Assembly: GCF_014650115.1 (NCBI RefSeq)
Contig: NZ_BMUI01000026.1
Span: 1-64,000 of the forward strand
From: Streptomyces olivaceoviridis
Lineage (GTDB): Bacteria; Actinomycetota; Actinomycetes; Streptomycetales; Streptomycetaceae
Length of the DNA: 64,000 nucleotides
Reading direction: 5' to 3'
This document shows, piece by piece, positions 23,751 to 33,500 of this stretch (position 1 is its first letter; each line of letters begins with the position of its first letter). The notes under the pieces are model-generated. The model had not been told where the DNA came from. It searched no databases and saw nothing but the letters and a program-made list of their open reading frames with translations. The position numbers and the translations under genes are program-made.

Positions 23751-24773
23751 TCAGGCCTTGGGGGTGTGGAGCAGGGCTGCGATGTGGGCCGCCGCTGTGG
23801 AGAGGTGGCGGCGGGCCTCGCGGAGTTGGGTGGGGGTGACGCCGTGGTCGCGGGCCGCGTCGCGGATGTCGTCGCGGAAGCGGTCCAGGAGGCGGTCCAG
23901 GTCGCGGGCCGGGTCGCCGGTGGTGTCCTCGTGGGCCCAGGAGGGCTCGTAGTCGGCGGGGAAGTCCTCCCGGGGGGAGGTGTGATGCGGTTCTTCGGTG
24001 GGGCGGCCGAAGGCCCAGTCCCTGCTGAAGTCCTTGCCGAAGTCCCCGAACTCCTTGGCCAGTTCCGTCAGGCCCTCGCGGACGCCGGTCGGCCAGTCGC
24101 CGCGCGTGAAGTGGTCCTGGACGCGGTCCTGGACGCGGCGGGCGATGCGCTGCATCTCCTCCTGCGCCTGGGCCCGTGCCCGTGCCTGTGCCTCCTGGGC
24201 CTGGCGCCGGGCCCGCTGGGCCTCCTCGCGGGCCCGGCGGCTCTCGTCCTTGGCGCGCCGCGCCTGCTCCTTCCACTCCTGCTTGACCCGGCGCATCTCC
24301 TCCTTGGCGGTCTTCCAGGCCTCCTTCTCGCTCATCTCGCCGTACTCCCCGAAGGCGTGCTCGGCCCCGGACGCCTTGGTGCCACGGCGGGCCTCGGAGG
24401 CGGCGGCGCGCACCTCGCGGCGCAGGTCGCCGGCGGCGCCGCGCACGTCGGCCCTTATCTCGGCGGCCAGTTCCGCGACCGACTCGCGGATCTCCAGCTC
24501 CAGGTCGGCCAGCTCACCGCTGCGGTCGGCGAGTTCGGCGCGGCCCGCGTCCGTGATGGCGTACACCTTGCGGCCGCCCTCGGTGGTGTGCCGGACCAGG
24601 CCCTCCGCCTCCAGCTTGGCCAGGCGGGGGTAGACCGTGCCGGCCGAGGGGGCGTAGAGGCCCTGGAAGCGCTCCTCAAGAAGCCTGATCACCTCGTAGC
24701 CGTGACGCGGGGCCTCGTCGAGCAGCTTGAGCAGGTACAGGCGGAGGCGGCCGTGGGCGAAGACGGGAGGCAT
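23751..24773 (-). CDS. PadR-family regulator with long coiled-coil tail
   Basis: This encodes 340 residues. The winged helix at 1-85 (RLRLYLLKLLDEAPRHGYEV, LYAPSAGTVYPRLAKLEAEGLV) is the PadR DNA-binding domain. Residues about 85-240 are a highly charged Arg/Glu/Ala helix, likely a long coiled coil (RRAREEAQRARRQAQEAQAR), and the end has another helix pair. Typical PadR proteins are 110-200 residues, so the tail is unusual. It follows the DUF4097 gene with a 1-bp gap. Palindromic sites upstream of that operon are its likely operators. Confidence 0.88.
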   Translation of the reverse strand: MPPVFAHGRLRLYLLKLLDEAPRHGYEVIRLLEERFQGLYAPSAGTVYPRLAKLEAEGLVRHTTEGGRKVYAITDAGRAELADRSGELADLELEIRESVAELAAEIRADVRGAAGDLRREVRAAASEARRGTKASGAEHAFGEYGEMSEKEAWKTAKEEMRRVKQEWKEQARRAKDESRRAREEAQRARRQAQEAQARARAQAQEEMQRIARRVQDRVQDHFTRGDWPTGVREGLTELAKEFGDFGKDFSRDWAFGRPTEEPHHTSPREDFPADYEPSWAHEDTTGDPARDLDRLLDRFRDDIRDAARDHGVTPTQLREARRHLSTAAAHIAALLHTPKA

Positions 24774-24774
24774 G

Positions 24775-25758
24775 TCAGAGCACCTTCTTGTCGGTCGTGC
24801 CGTCGGCCGGGTCGCCGGTGGAAGCGGTGGCACCGGTGGCACCGGTGGTGTCCCCGGCGGCGTCCCGGCCGGAGACGGAATTGTCTCCCGGGGTGCCGGG
24901 GGAGTGGTCGGCCGGGTGGGGCCCGGTCTCCCAGGGCGTGCTCTCGTCGTCGTCCCGGGGTGGGCGGCGCAGCAGGGCGATCGAACCGGAGACGGTGGTG
25001 GCGCGCAGTCTGCCGGTGCCGGCGCCGAGCCGGCCGGTGATCTTGTGCGTGCCCCACTGGCCGTGCACCCGCAGACCCTCGAAGGCGTTGGAGATCGTGC
25101 CGCTCGCGGTGTTCGCCTCCACCTCGGCGTCGGCCGGGTGCGGCAGGCGGATGGCGATCTCGCCCGAGACGCTGGTGAGGCCGATGTCCGTGGGGCCGTC
25201 CGGGTCCAGGTCGACGATCATGGAGCCGCTGACGGTGTCGGCGCGCACGGAGGAGCCGGAGCCCTCGACCACGGTCAGGTCGCCGGAGACCGAGTGGTAC
25301 CGCAGGTCGCCGGTGACCGCCTGGGCCTCCAGGCTCCCCGAGACGGTGTCCGCGCGGACCGGGCCCGACACGCCGACCAGGGTGGTGTCGCCGGTCACCC
25401 CCTTGACCACCGCGGGGCCGCGGATGCCGGAGACGACCGCGGCGGCGCCGACCACGCCCACCTCCACGCGCGTGTCGGCGGGGACCGCGAGGGAGACGAC
25501 GGCGCTGCGGCGCCAGCCCTTGCGGTCGAGCCACTTGAGGAAGCCCTTCCAGGGCAGGTCCTCGTAGGCCACCGTGAGGGTGCTGCCGTTCCGGGTGACG
25601 ATCAGGGGCGGGCCTTCCAGTTCCGATACCTCCAGGCGGGCCGAGCCCTCGTCCGTGCCCACCACGTTCACCGTGCCGTTGACGATGCGGACCTGGAGGT
25701 CGCGCACGGGGGTGTCGAAGGTCAGCTTCTGGGGTTCGGTGACGGACCACTCGGGCAT
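24775..25758 (-). CDS. DUF4097 family beta-strand repeat protein
   Basis: This encodes 327 residues. The repetitive hydrophobic/SGS pattern (VSGPVRADTVSGSLEAQAVT, VSGDLTVVEGSGSSVRADTVSG) forms a right-handed beta-helix as in the adhesin-like DUF4097 family. No signal peptide or membrane segment is seen, so it is probably cytoplasmic. The tail (about 270-327) is disordered and Thr/Gly-rich. The GAGGAGG site before the ATG at 25758 is strong. In many actinobacteria this family is paired with PadR. Confidence 0.88.
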   Translation of the reverse strand: MPEWSVTEPQKLTFDTPVRDLQVRIVNGTVNVVGTDEGSARLEVSELEGPPLIVTRNGSTLTVAYEDLPWKGFLKWLDRKGWRRSAVVSLAVPADTRVEVGVVGAAAVVSGIRGPAVVKGVTGDTTLVGVSGPVRADTVSGSLEAQAVTGDLRYHSVSGDLTVVEGSGSSVRADTVSGSMIVDLDPDGPTDIGLTSVSGEIAIRLPHPADAEVEANTASGTISNAFEGLRVHGQWGTHKITGRLGAGTGRLRATTVSGSIALLRRPPRDDDESTPWETGPHPADHSPGTPGDNSVSGRDAAGDTTGATGATASTGDPADGTTDKKVL

Positions 25759-25780
25759 GGGGGCCTCCTCGGCTGGCCAG

Positions 25781-25834
25781 GACACGTGTCACGACACGCC
25801 ATATCGCGTTCTCCGAGAATCACGATATATCGTG
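25781..25834 (-). promoter_or_regulatory. Operator region of DUF4097-PadR operon
   Basis: It holds a perfect 14-bp palindrome CACGATATATCGTG (25821-25834) and a second cluster GACACGTGTC (palindrome, 25781-25790) continuing as CGTGTC-AC-GACACG (25785-25798). AT-rich GATATATC is rare in this DNA. Two classes of site suggest PadR autoregulation plus another factor. Confidence 0.6.
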
Positions 25835-25907
25835 GCCGCCGGAAGTCAAGGCGCTCGTTCGGGGGACATCGCGGCGGGGCCGGGCCGAGCCCGGCTGCCC
25901 AGCCCAT

Positions 25908-26001
25908 GCCCGACTGGTCCCGGCCGAGCCCGACTGGTCCCAACTGGTTCCGACCGAGCCCGACCGAGCCCGGCCAGGCCCCGACCGAGCCCGGCCAGGC
26001 C
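25908..26001. repeat. Short tandem repeats upstream of DUF6104 gene
   Basis: Two perfect adjacent 21-bp copies lie at 25960-25980 and 25981-26001, preceded by two copies of a 14-bp unit (25908 and 25928). No gene is seen between 25835 and 26066. Confidence 0.6.
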
Positions 26002-26066
26002 CCGGCGGCGACATAGGCTGGTGGGAGTTGTTGTCAGGCCGATGTATCTGCTGGAGATGGGCACCG

Positions 26067-26246
26067 ATGTACTTCACCGACCGCGGTATCGAGGAGTTGG
26101 AGAAGCGGCGTGGCGAGGAAGAGGTCACCTTCGAGTGGCTGGCGGAGCAGTTGCGCACGTTCGTGGACCTGAACCCGGACTTCGAGGTGCCCGTGGAGCG
26201 CCTGGCCACCTGGCTCGCGCGGCTCGACGACGAGGAGGACGAGTAG
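26067..26246 (+). CDS. DUF6104 family small protein
   Basis: This encodes 59 acidic residues starting MYFTDRGIEELEKRRGEEEV and ending DEEDE. I recognise the sequence as a small family well conserved in Streptomyces (DUF6104). The function is unknown; there is no signal or membrane segment. The GGAG site 10 bases before the ATG supports the start. It lies between the DUF4097/PadR operon and the VMAP locus. Confidence 0.85.
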   Translation: MYFTDRGIEELEKRRGEEEVTFEWLAEQLRTFVDLNPDFEVPVERLATWLARLDDEEDE

Positions 26247-26346
26247 GGGCGGTCATCGGCCGTATCCTTCGCCGGCACCGCTCTTCCCCTCCCCCTCTCC
26301 CTCCCCGGGGGTTAGCCTTCTCCTTCCATCGGCGAACGGGGGCGTC

Positions 26347-26757
26347 ATGGCTGGAGGAATCGAACGCGTGCGCCTGGACGACGGCACCGTCGTCTGGGCG
26401 AGGATCAGCGCCGCCGCCGAGGAGGCGCTGGACGAGGACGGCTACTGGGACACCGGGCTCGGCGACCGGGTCATCGACATGGCGGGGGGACTGGCCGGCA
26501 CGGTCGGTGGCGTCGTGCGCTCCCTGCGCGCCGGTCTGGACACACCGGCACCCGTCGAGGTCTCCGTCGGCTTCGGTATCGAACTGACGGCGCAGTCCGG
26601 CAAGATCGTGAGCGCCATCGCCGAGGGCGGTGGCACATCCTCCCTCACCGTGTCCCTGACCTGGACCGAACCGGCCACGGCAGCGGACGGCGCGGACCCG
26701 GCGGCGGCGGGCGGCCCGGTCGTACCGCCGCAGTCCCCGGCTCCCGGCGCCGTATGA
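26347..26757 (+). CDS. CU044_2847 family protein
   Basis: This encodes 136 residues: a beta-rich N-terminus (MAGGIERVRLDDGTVVWARI), a central Gly-rich helix (VIDMAGGLAGTVGGVVRSLR), and VEVSVGFGIELTAQSGKIVSAI with a Pro/Ala tail. This is the pattern of the small family found next to VMAP trypsin-like proteins, thought to be a regulator or inhibitor of the system. Its TGA overlaps the ATG of the protease gene (ATGA), so it is made in step with it. Confidence 0.85.
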   Translation: MAGGIERVRLDDGTVVWARISAAAEEALDEDGYWDTGLGDRVIDMAGGLAGTVGGVVRSLRAGLDTPAPVEVSVGFGIELTAQSGKIVSAIAEGGGTSSLTVSLTWTEPATAADGADPAAAGGPVVPPQSPAPGAV

Positions 26758-29330
26758 GCGCCTTCGACGAGATGGTGCGCCCCTCACTCGCGCGCATCGG
26801 CGCACCGGGTGACGGGTATGCAACGGACCGTGACTCGTACTGGGGGTCGGGGTTCTTCGTAGCCCCGGGTTGGCTGTTGACCTGCGCCCACGTCGTGGGG
26901 AAGGGGGGAGCCGCGGTGTGCCGAGGGCAGAGCGCCCTGAGCGTGACCTGGCAGGAGCGCACCGCCGACGGCGCCTGGGAGCCGCGCGGCGGCACCGGGA
27001 CGGCCGTCGTCGTCGCGCCCCGGCCCGAGGCCGGGCGGCCGGCGCGTGACCCCTGGCCGTTCCCCGACCTCGCGCTCGTCCGGGTGACCGGTGCCGACGA
27101 GGTGCGCTGCCTGTGGCTCGGCGACCGGGAGGCCGGACCGCGCACCCCGCTCGGGCTCTACGGCTGGTCGGTGCAGACGGGCGAGCTGGGCATCCGGCAG
27201 GGCAGCGGCGAACTGGCCGGTTCCGACGCCCGCGCCCTGCTGCTCTCCGGCATCCTCCCCGTCGGCGGACTCTCCGGCGGACCGGCGCTCGACCTGAGGC
27301 ACGGCTCCGTCATCGGCGTGATCAAAGGGCGCCGGCGGGAGGAGGGCGTCGCGGTACCGGTCACCGCGCTGTACGAACTGCTGGACTCGCGCGAGGCCGG
27401 GCGCGCGGTGCGCGAGGTGCTGCGCGCCCACGACCTCCATCACGCGAGCCTCCTCGGCGCCCCCTCGCCGTACCCGCACTGGACCGCCGTCCAGGCCACC
27501 CTGCCGGGTCACGCGTCCTCCGCGTCCGGGATCACCACCGAACTGCGCACACGGCTCTACGGCCACCTCGCGCACCTGCCGCCGCCGGCCGGGGCGGGTG
27601 AGGTCGTCCACCTCGTGGAGGACGTGAAGGAGCAGGTGCGGGGCGAACGGCTGCCGTCGCTGGTGCTGCGGAACGTCCGCACCTGGCGCGAGGGCGCCGC
27701 GCTGCTGTACGGCCTGCGCACGCTGGACCCCGGCGGCGGTGGCACGCTGGTCGACCTGGACGCCGTACTGCTCTACGCCGCCCGGGTGGCCCGCAAGGCC
27801 GCGCGCGAGCACGCCGGGGAGGTGGAGGCGGGGCGGCTGCGGGCGTTCACCGAGTGGATAGCCGGGCAGGCCGCCGGCCACCGGCACTGGGCGGTCGGCG
27901 AGGCCATCCGCGCGCTGCTGGAGGGCGCCGAGGGGGCGGGGCCGGCCGACGGTCCGCCCCCGGCCGTGTCCGGCGGCCGGTCCGGTGGCCCGTACGACAG
28001 CGGGCTGGGTCGCCCGTACGACAGCGGGCTCGGTCGCCCGCCCGGCAGTCAGCCCGATGGCATGTCCGGTGGCGTGTCCGGTAGCCCCTCCAACGGAGTG
28101 CCCGTGGCGAACGGGGCGGTCGTGGCTCCGGCGCAGGCCATTCCGGCGCAGAGCGGAGCCGTCGACGTGCCGACGCCGGTCGGCGCCCCGGGAGCACCGT
28201 CCGCCCTCGAAGCGCCGTCCGCGCTGGAAGCGCCCTCCGTCCTCGAAGCGCCGTCCACCGTCGAGTGCCTCGGTGCGCCGTCACCCACCGAGCCCGGCGC
28301 GGCGCCGCTTCCCGCCGGGCCCGCTCATCCGCCCGAGGGAGGCCGCGCGATCCAGCCGCACGTCACCGCACCCTCCCTCCCCACCCCTTCCCCCGACACC
28401 CGCACCGACGTCCTCGTCAAGGTCGGCCCGGCCACCTACGGCCGGCACCCCTGGAGCGTGCAGCTGATCTACGGCGGGCAGGACGTCACGCCGGTCGACG
28501 GGGACGACCGGGGCGTGCGGGCCGACGAGCTGGCGCGGGTGCTGCGGGAGCCGTTGGCCACGGCGCTGAACCAGGGGGATCACGGGGAGCATCTCGCCGC
28601 GATCGAGGTCTTCCTGCCCCGCAAGCTGTTCGACCTCCCGGTGGACGACTGGTCGTTGCTCCCCGACCCGTCGGCCACCACAGCCACCACAGCCTTCGAA
28701 AACGATGACGACGATGACGACGACGAGGACGACGAGGACGACGACTTCGTGGACGAGCGGGCCCTGCCGCTCGGGATGCGGCGGACCGTCGTCGTCCGGG
28801 ACGTCCGGCGCAACGGCCTGCCGCCCTCCCCGGAGTGGCGCCGCCGCTGGAAGGGCGTCCTGCGCGGTCCGCTGGCGCACGGGACGCTGCACGGGCGGCC
28901 CGCCGCCGAGGGGCATCCGCCGGGGGGCCGGGCCGGGGGCAGGTTCCCGTACTACGGCGCCCTGTCGGCGATGAGCGACGCGTCCGTGCCCGTCTACTGC
29001 GGTCCCGTCGGCAGCGGTGAGGGGTACGCGGCGATGAGGGACGCGCTGCGTTCCGGGCACGCGGTGGTGCTGTGGCGCCGCGACCAGCACGATCACGACG
29101 AGTGCGGGGACTTCCACCGGCAGGCCGCCGACCTGCTGGGTCTCGCCGGGCACGCGGACGGGCTGCACGGTCCGGTGCGCGATCTGCGCATCCGCCTGGC
29201 CGACCCGGACACCGCCCGGGCGCACGGCCTGCGCGGCAAGATCGCCGTACTGTTCGACCCGCCGCCGGACCGGACGCCGTACGGGACGGAGAGCATGCGA
29301 CCGCCGCCGCTGGCCGCGCCCGGCGGCTGA
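26754..29330 (+). CDS. VMAP protein with N-terminal trypsin-like protease
   Basis: This encodes 858 residues. The trypsin fold at 1-225 keeps the triad H46 (TCAHVV), D105 (FPDLALV) and S174 (GLSGGPALD). A VMAP-middle region (about 240-395) follows, then a low-complexity linker with ALEAPS repeats (about 395-545), the VMAP-C domain (about 550-858), and a D/E run near 650-663 inside it. VMAP proteins are the central component of vWA-MoxR conflict systems, in which the effector (here a serine protease) is gated by the MoxR ATPase. No signal peptide is present; action in the cytoplasm is likely. Confidence 0.85.
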   Translation: MSAFDEMVRPSLARIGAPGDGYATDRDSYWGSGFFVAPGWLLTCAHVVGKGGAAVCRGQSALSVTWQERTADGAWEPRGGTGTAVVVAPRPEAGRPARDPWPFPDLALVRVTGADEVRCLWLGDREAGPRTPLGLYGWSVQTGELGIRQGSGELAGSDARALLLSGILPVGGLSGGPALDLRHGSVIGVIKGRRREEGVAVPVTALYELLDSREAGRAVREVLRAHDLHHASLLGAPSPYPHWTAVQATLPGHASSASGITTELRTRLYGHLAHLPPPAGAGEVVHLVEDVKEQVRGERLPSLVLRNVRTWREGAALLYGLRTLDPGGGGTLVDLDAVLLYAARVARKAAREHAGEVEAGRLRAFTEWIAGQAAGHRHWAVGEAIRALLEGAEGAGPADGPPPAVSGGRSGGPYDSGLGRPYDSGLGRPPGSQPDGMSGGVSGSPSNGVPVANGAVVAPAQAIPAQSGAVDVPTPVGAPGAPSALEAPSALEAPSVLEAPSTVECLGAPSPTEPGAAPLPAGPAHPPEGGRAIQPHVTAPSLPTPSPDTRTDVLVKVGPATYGRHPWSVQLIYGGQDVTPVDGDDRGVRADELARVLREPLATALNQGDHGEHLAAIEVFLPRKLFDLPVDDWSLLPDPSATTATTAFENDDDDDDDEDDEDDDFVDERALPLGMRRTVVVRDVRRNGLPPSPEWRRRWKGVLRGPLAHGTLHGRPAAEGHPPGGRAGGRFPYYGALSAMSDASVPVYCGPVGSGEGYAAMRDALRSGHAVVLWRRDQHDHDECGDFHRQAADLLGLAGHADGLHGPVRDLRIRLADPDTARAHGLRGKIAVLFDPPPDRTPYGTESMRPPPLAAPGG

Positions 29331-29516
29331 CCCGTCGGCGACCCGCCGCTCCCGGTGGACACCCCGTCAACTCTGCCGATTCGGACGGCTGTTCGGGGGA
29401 AACGGGAGGGGGCGTGGTACGCCGCGAACCTCGGCGGGCGCGGCCGACGGGCGGTAGCCTCGTACGTCGGACGGCCGGGCCCGCTGCATGATCACCAGAG
29501 CCGGGAGGAGCCCAAG

Positions 29517-30530
29517 GTGAACGACTGGCGGATCTACCGCGGAGTGGGTCAGCCGCACGACGGCATGCGGCGGTTGCCGGCGCCGCCGCCCTGGCGTGAC
29601 TTCGCCGCCTCCCGGGACGGCGCGGACAGCGGCCCGGAAGATCCCAGCAGCGCCCGCCGGCTCGGCGTGCGCCGCCGGCTGGTCGAGAACTACGCGCCCC
29701 GGCCGGCCGAGGTCGACGCGGTCAACGCGGCCCTCTATCTGCGCCGGCCCCTGCTGGTCACCGGCAATCCGGGCACCGGCAAGTCGACCCTGGCGTACGC
29801 GATCGCCCATGAACTCGGCCTGGGCAAGGTGCTGCGCTGGCCCGTCGTCAGCCGTACCACCCTCCAGGACGGCCTGTACCGGTACGACGCCATCGCCCGG
29901 CTCCAGGACGTCCAGCTGGAGCGCGCCGGCGGGGGCGACCGCGGTACCGCGGCCTCCGGGATCGGCTCCTACATCCGCCTCGGCCCGCTCGGCACCGCGC
30001 TCCTGCCCGCCGAGCGGCCCCGCGTCCTGCTCATCGACGAGCTGGACAAGAGCGACCTCGACCTGCCGAACGACCTGCTGAACACCCTGGAGGAGGGCGA
30101 GTTCTCGGTCCCCGAGCTGGAACGGCTGGCCGACCGGGAACCCGTCGTCGAGGTGCTCACGCACGACGGCGACCGGGTGGCCGTGCACGGCGGGCGCGTC
30201 GCGTGCGCCGCGTTCCCGGTGATCGTGATGACCTCCAACGGCGAACGCGACTTCCCCGCCCCCCTGCTGCGCCGCTGCGTCCAGCTCGAACTGGACCCGC
30301 CCGGCGAGGAGCAGCTCACCGCCATGGTCGAGGCACACCTCGGCACGGACGGCGTCGCCGCCGGCGGCGATCTCATCCGCCGCTTCCTGGAGCGGGAACC
30401 CGGTGAGGTGCTCGCCGCCGACCAGCTCCTCAACGCCCTGTTCCTCACGCAGTACGATCCGCACGCTCAGGGCCTCACCCGCGAGCGGATCGCCGAGATG
30501 CTGATGCAACCGCTCGACCGTACGAGGTGA
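29517..30530 (+). CDS. MoxR-type AAA+ ATPase of VMAP system
   Basis: This encodes 337 residues. Walker A is GNPGTGKST (83-91), Walker B VLLIDELDK (170-178), and the sensor-1 region VIVMTSNGERDFP is about 232-244. The family pairs with vWA proteins and VMAP effectors and acts as a remodelling switch. The GTG at 29517 has GGGAGGAG; the start is about 54 codons inside the longer frame, which reads poorly. It lies 186 bp after the protease gene and 7 bp before the vWA protein. Confidence 0.88.
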   Translation: MNDWRIYRGVGQPHDGMRRLPAPPPWRDFAASRDGADSGPEDPSSARRLGVRRRLVENYAPRPAEVDAVNAALYLRRPLLVTGNPGTGKSTLAYAIAHELGLGKVLRWPVVSRTTLQDGLYRYDAIARLQDVQLERAGGGDRGTAASGIGSYIRLGPLGTALLPAERPRVLLIDELDKSDLDLPNDLLNTLEEGEFSVPELERLADREPVVEVLTHDGDRVAVHGGRVACAAFPVIVMTSNGERDFPAPLLRRCVQLELDPPGEEQLTAMVEAHLGTDGVAAGGDLIRRFLEREPGEVLAADQLLNALFLTQYDPHAQGLTRERIAEMLMQPLDRTR

Positions 30531-30537
30531 GAGGCGG

Positions 30538-33500
30538 ATGCCGGGGATGCGCCTGGACGAGCTGATCGGCAAGCTGCGCCAGGGCGGGCTCCAGCCGACC
30601 GCCGAGGACGTGGCCGACGCGCTCTGGCTGGCCCGGCGGCTGGCCACGGGCGCGCCCGGCGACCCCGACGACACGTCCGGAACCGGCCCCGACGGCCCGC
30701 CCGGCTCTTCCGGCTCCTCGGGTTCCGGGGGTGCCGCGGGTTCCTCCGGTCCCTCCGGCACGGGCGGCGCGTCCGGTCCGGGGACGCAGGACGTGCCCCC
30801 GGACGGCCCCGGCAGCCCGCAGGCGCTCCGCGCGGACGCGCCGGCCCCCGCCGTCCCGCTGCACACCCCGGGCTCCGCCTCCTACGCCCGCACCGACGGC
30901 GACCCCGCGGCCTTCCCGGTCCGCGCCCCCGCCGCCGGCGCCCTGCCCGGACTGCTCGGCCTGCAAAAGGCACTGCGTGCCCTCGGCCGCTACCGCACCG
31001 CCTCCGCACACGGCCGGGACGAGCGGATCGACGAGGCGGCCACCGCCGACCGGGCCGCCGCCAGCGGCATCCTGCTCCCCGTCACCCGGCCCGGCCGCGA
31101 CCGGCGCTGCGACGTCCAGCTGCTCATGGACACCGGGCCCGCCATGGCCGTCTGGGGCGAGATGGTCGAGGAACTGCGCCAGGCCTGCCAGCAGTCCGGC
31201 GCGTTCGCCTCCGTCCGCGTCCACCAGCTCTACGCCGACGACTGCGGCACCCCCCTCGTCGGTACGACCGTCGGTCCCGGTCGGCGCATCCGACTGCGGC
31301 CCGCCGACGAGCTGCACGACCCCAGCGGGCGCCGGCTCACCTTCGTCATCAGCGACTGCGTCGGCCCCCTGTGGCAGGACGGCACCGCGCAACGCCTGCT
31401 GCACGGCTGGCCGCGCACCGCCCCGCTGGCCGTGGTCCAGCCGCTGCCGCCCCGGCTGTGGGGCCGTACCGCGCTGCCCGCCGAGCCCGGGCTGCTGGTC
31501 CGCACCGGCGAGTCGGGAGGGCGCCTCGACTTCCTGCCCGAGGACGAGCCGTGGGAGGAGGCGGAGGAACCGCCGCCGGGTGCGCGGCCCGTGCCGGTGC
31601 TCCAGCCCACCCCGGAGGCGTTCGCGGCCTTCGCCCGGCTGCTCGCCGGCACCGGGCCGACCCGCGAGCACGCCTGGGCCGGCTTCGCCCACCCCGCCAC
31701 CGCGCCGGGAGCCGTCCCCGCCGCGGCGCCGGCGCGCAGCGACGAGGAACTGCTGCGCGCCTTCCGCGCCGGCGCCTCACCCGGCGCCCTCCGGCTCGCC
31801 GTCTACCTCGCCGCCGCGCCCCTCACCCTCCCCGTGATGCGGCTGGTGCAGCGGGCCATGCTGCCCGACACCGGGCCCATGGAACTGGCCGAGGTGCTGC
31901 TCGGCGGGCTGCTGCGGCAACTGCCCGGCACCGAGGAGCAGCCGTGCTTCGCGTACTCGCCGCGCATGCAGGACCTGCTGCTGTCCTCCCTCGACCAGGA
32001 CACCGCCGGGCTCGTCCTCAAGCACTGCTCGGCCTACGTGGAACGGCACTTCGGCAAGGGCACCCGCAACTTCGCCGCCCTGGCCGCGGCGCGGCTCGCC
32101 GACCATGACCCGGACGCCGGTACGGGGCGCTCCGCCGAGGACGGCGGCGCGCGGGACTGCGGCGGCGTGGAGGCCGAGCTGTTCGCCCGTATCCCCGCGC
32201 GCGTGCTGCGCTTCTACCTGCCCGACCTGGTCACCCCCGACCCGCTGACCGAGGCGGAGCGGCTGCTCGACCGGTGGCGGCAGCTGGCCGACCCGGAGAT
32301 GCTGCGCCGGGCCCGGGAACAGGCCCGCGTCGCCACGGCGGGCACGGGCGCCGACGGCCCCGGTCCCGTGGCCCGGGCGCGCCTGGTCCTCGGCCGCGTG
32401 CTGCGCGCGGAGGCCGGTACGGCGGGTGCGCGGGCCGAGGGGCGGCGCGCCGGGCTGCTGCGGGAGGCGGCGGCTGAACTCGCCGCCGCGTATGGGCTGA
32501 CTCCGGCCGACAGCCGGGAACGGGCGGAAGCGGCTCTGGAACTGGCCTCGTGCCGGCGTGAGCTGTGGCAGCTCACGGCGGAGCAGGATCACCTGACGGA
32601 AGCGCTCGACACCCTGGACGGCGAGGTGCCGCCCTGGCCGCGCATCACCGCCGTCGCCCGCGACTGGCGTCCCGACCTCGGGGGGCCCGGGGGCGCGCTT
32701 CTGGGTGACGGCAGCCCAGGCGACGGCGGGTCCGGGGGTGGGTCCGGTGCCGGCGGGCTCGCTGACGGGGCGTCCGGTGGCAGGGGGTCCGGTGGCAGGG
32801 GGTCCGGTCACGCCGGCGACGGCTCTGCTGACAGGGGGGTCGCCCACCCCGGTTCCGGTGGCGGCGAGGCCGGTCGGGCTGGTCCCGGTGACGCCGGGGG
32901 CACGGACGGCCGTACCGGTGACGGTGGTTCCGGACACGACCTCGGCGGCACGGACACCGTCGTACCCGCCGCCGCTGATCCGGAGCCGTCCCCCGCGAGC
33001 CGGGACGGCGTGCCCTGGGAGGTGACCGCCCACCGGGCGCGGCTGTTGCTGCGCGGGCGGGTCCTGCTCGATCTGCGGCGTCCCGGTGCCGCCGAGCCCG
33101 TACTGCGGGAGGCCTGCGCCGTGCTGGCGCGGGAGCGGGTGCCCGACGCCGTACGGGGGCCCGCGTTGCTCGACCTCGCGCGGGCACTGCACCGGGACGA
33201 CGTCGAGGACGCCGAGCTCCGGCGGGCGCTCGGCGAGGCGCTGGAGGCCGCCGGGGACGATCCGGACCTGCTGCTGCCGTGCCTGGCCGCGCTGGCCGCG
33301 TTCCACGACGCGGCGGGGGAGACCGGGGAGGCCGACGCGGCGTACGAGCGGGCCGCGCTGCTCGCCCCCGCCGACGGCCCGCTGCGCGTCCAGCTCCTCA
33401 CCGCCTGGGGCGAGTCGCTGCTGCGGCGGGCCTCCGCCGGTGACGGGGCCGGTGTGGTGGACCGGGCCGAGTACGTGCTGCGCGAGGCGCTGAAGTCGCT

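Noticed and set aside
31371..32108. Overlapping + strand frames inside the vWA gene
   Set aside because: Arg/Pro/Ala-rich shadow translations typical of high-GC DNA.
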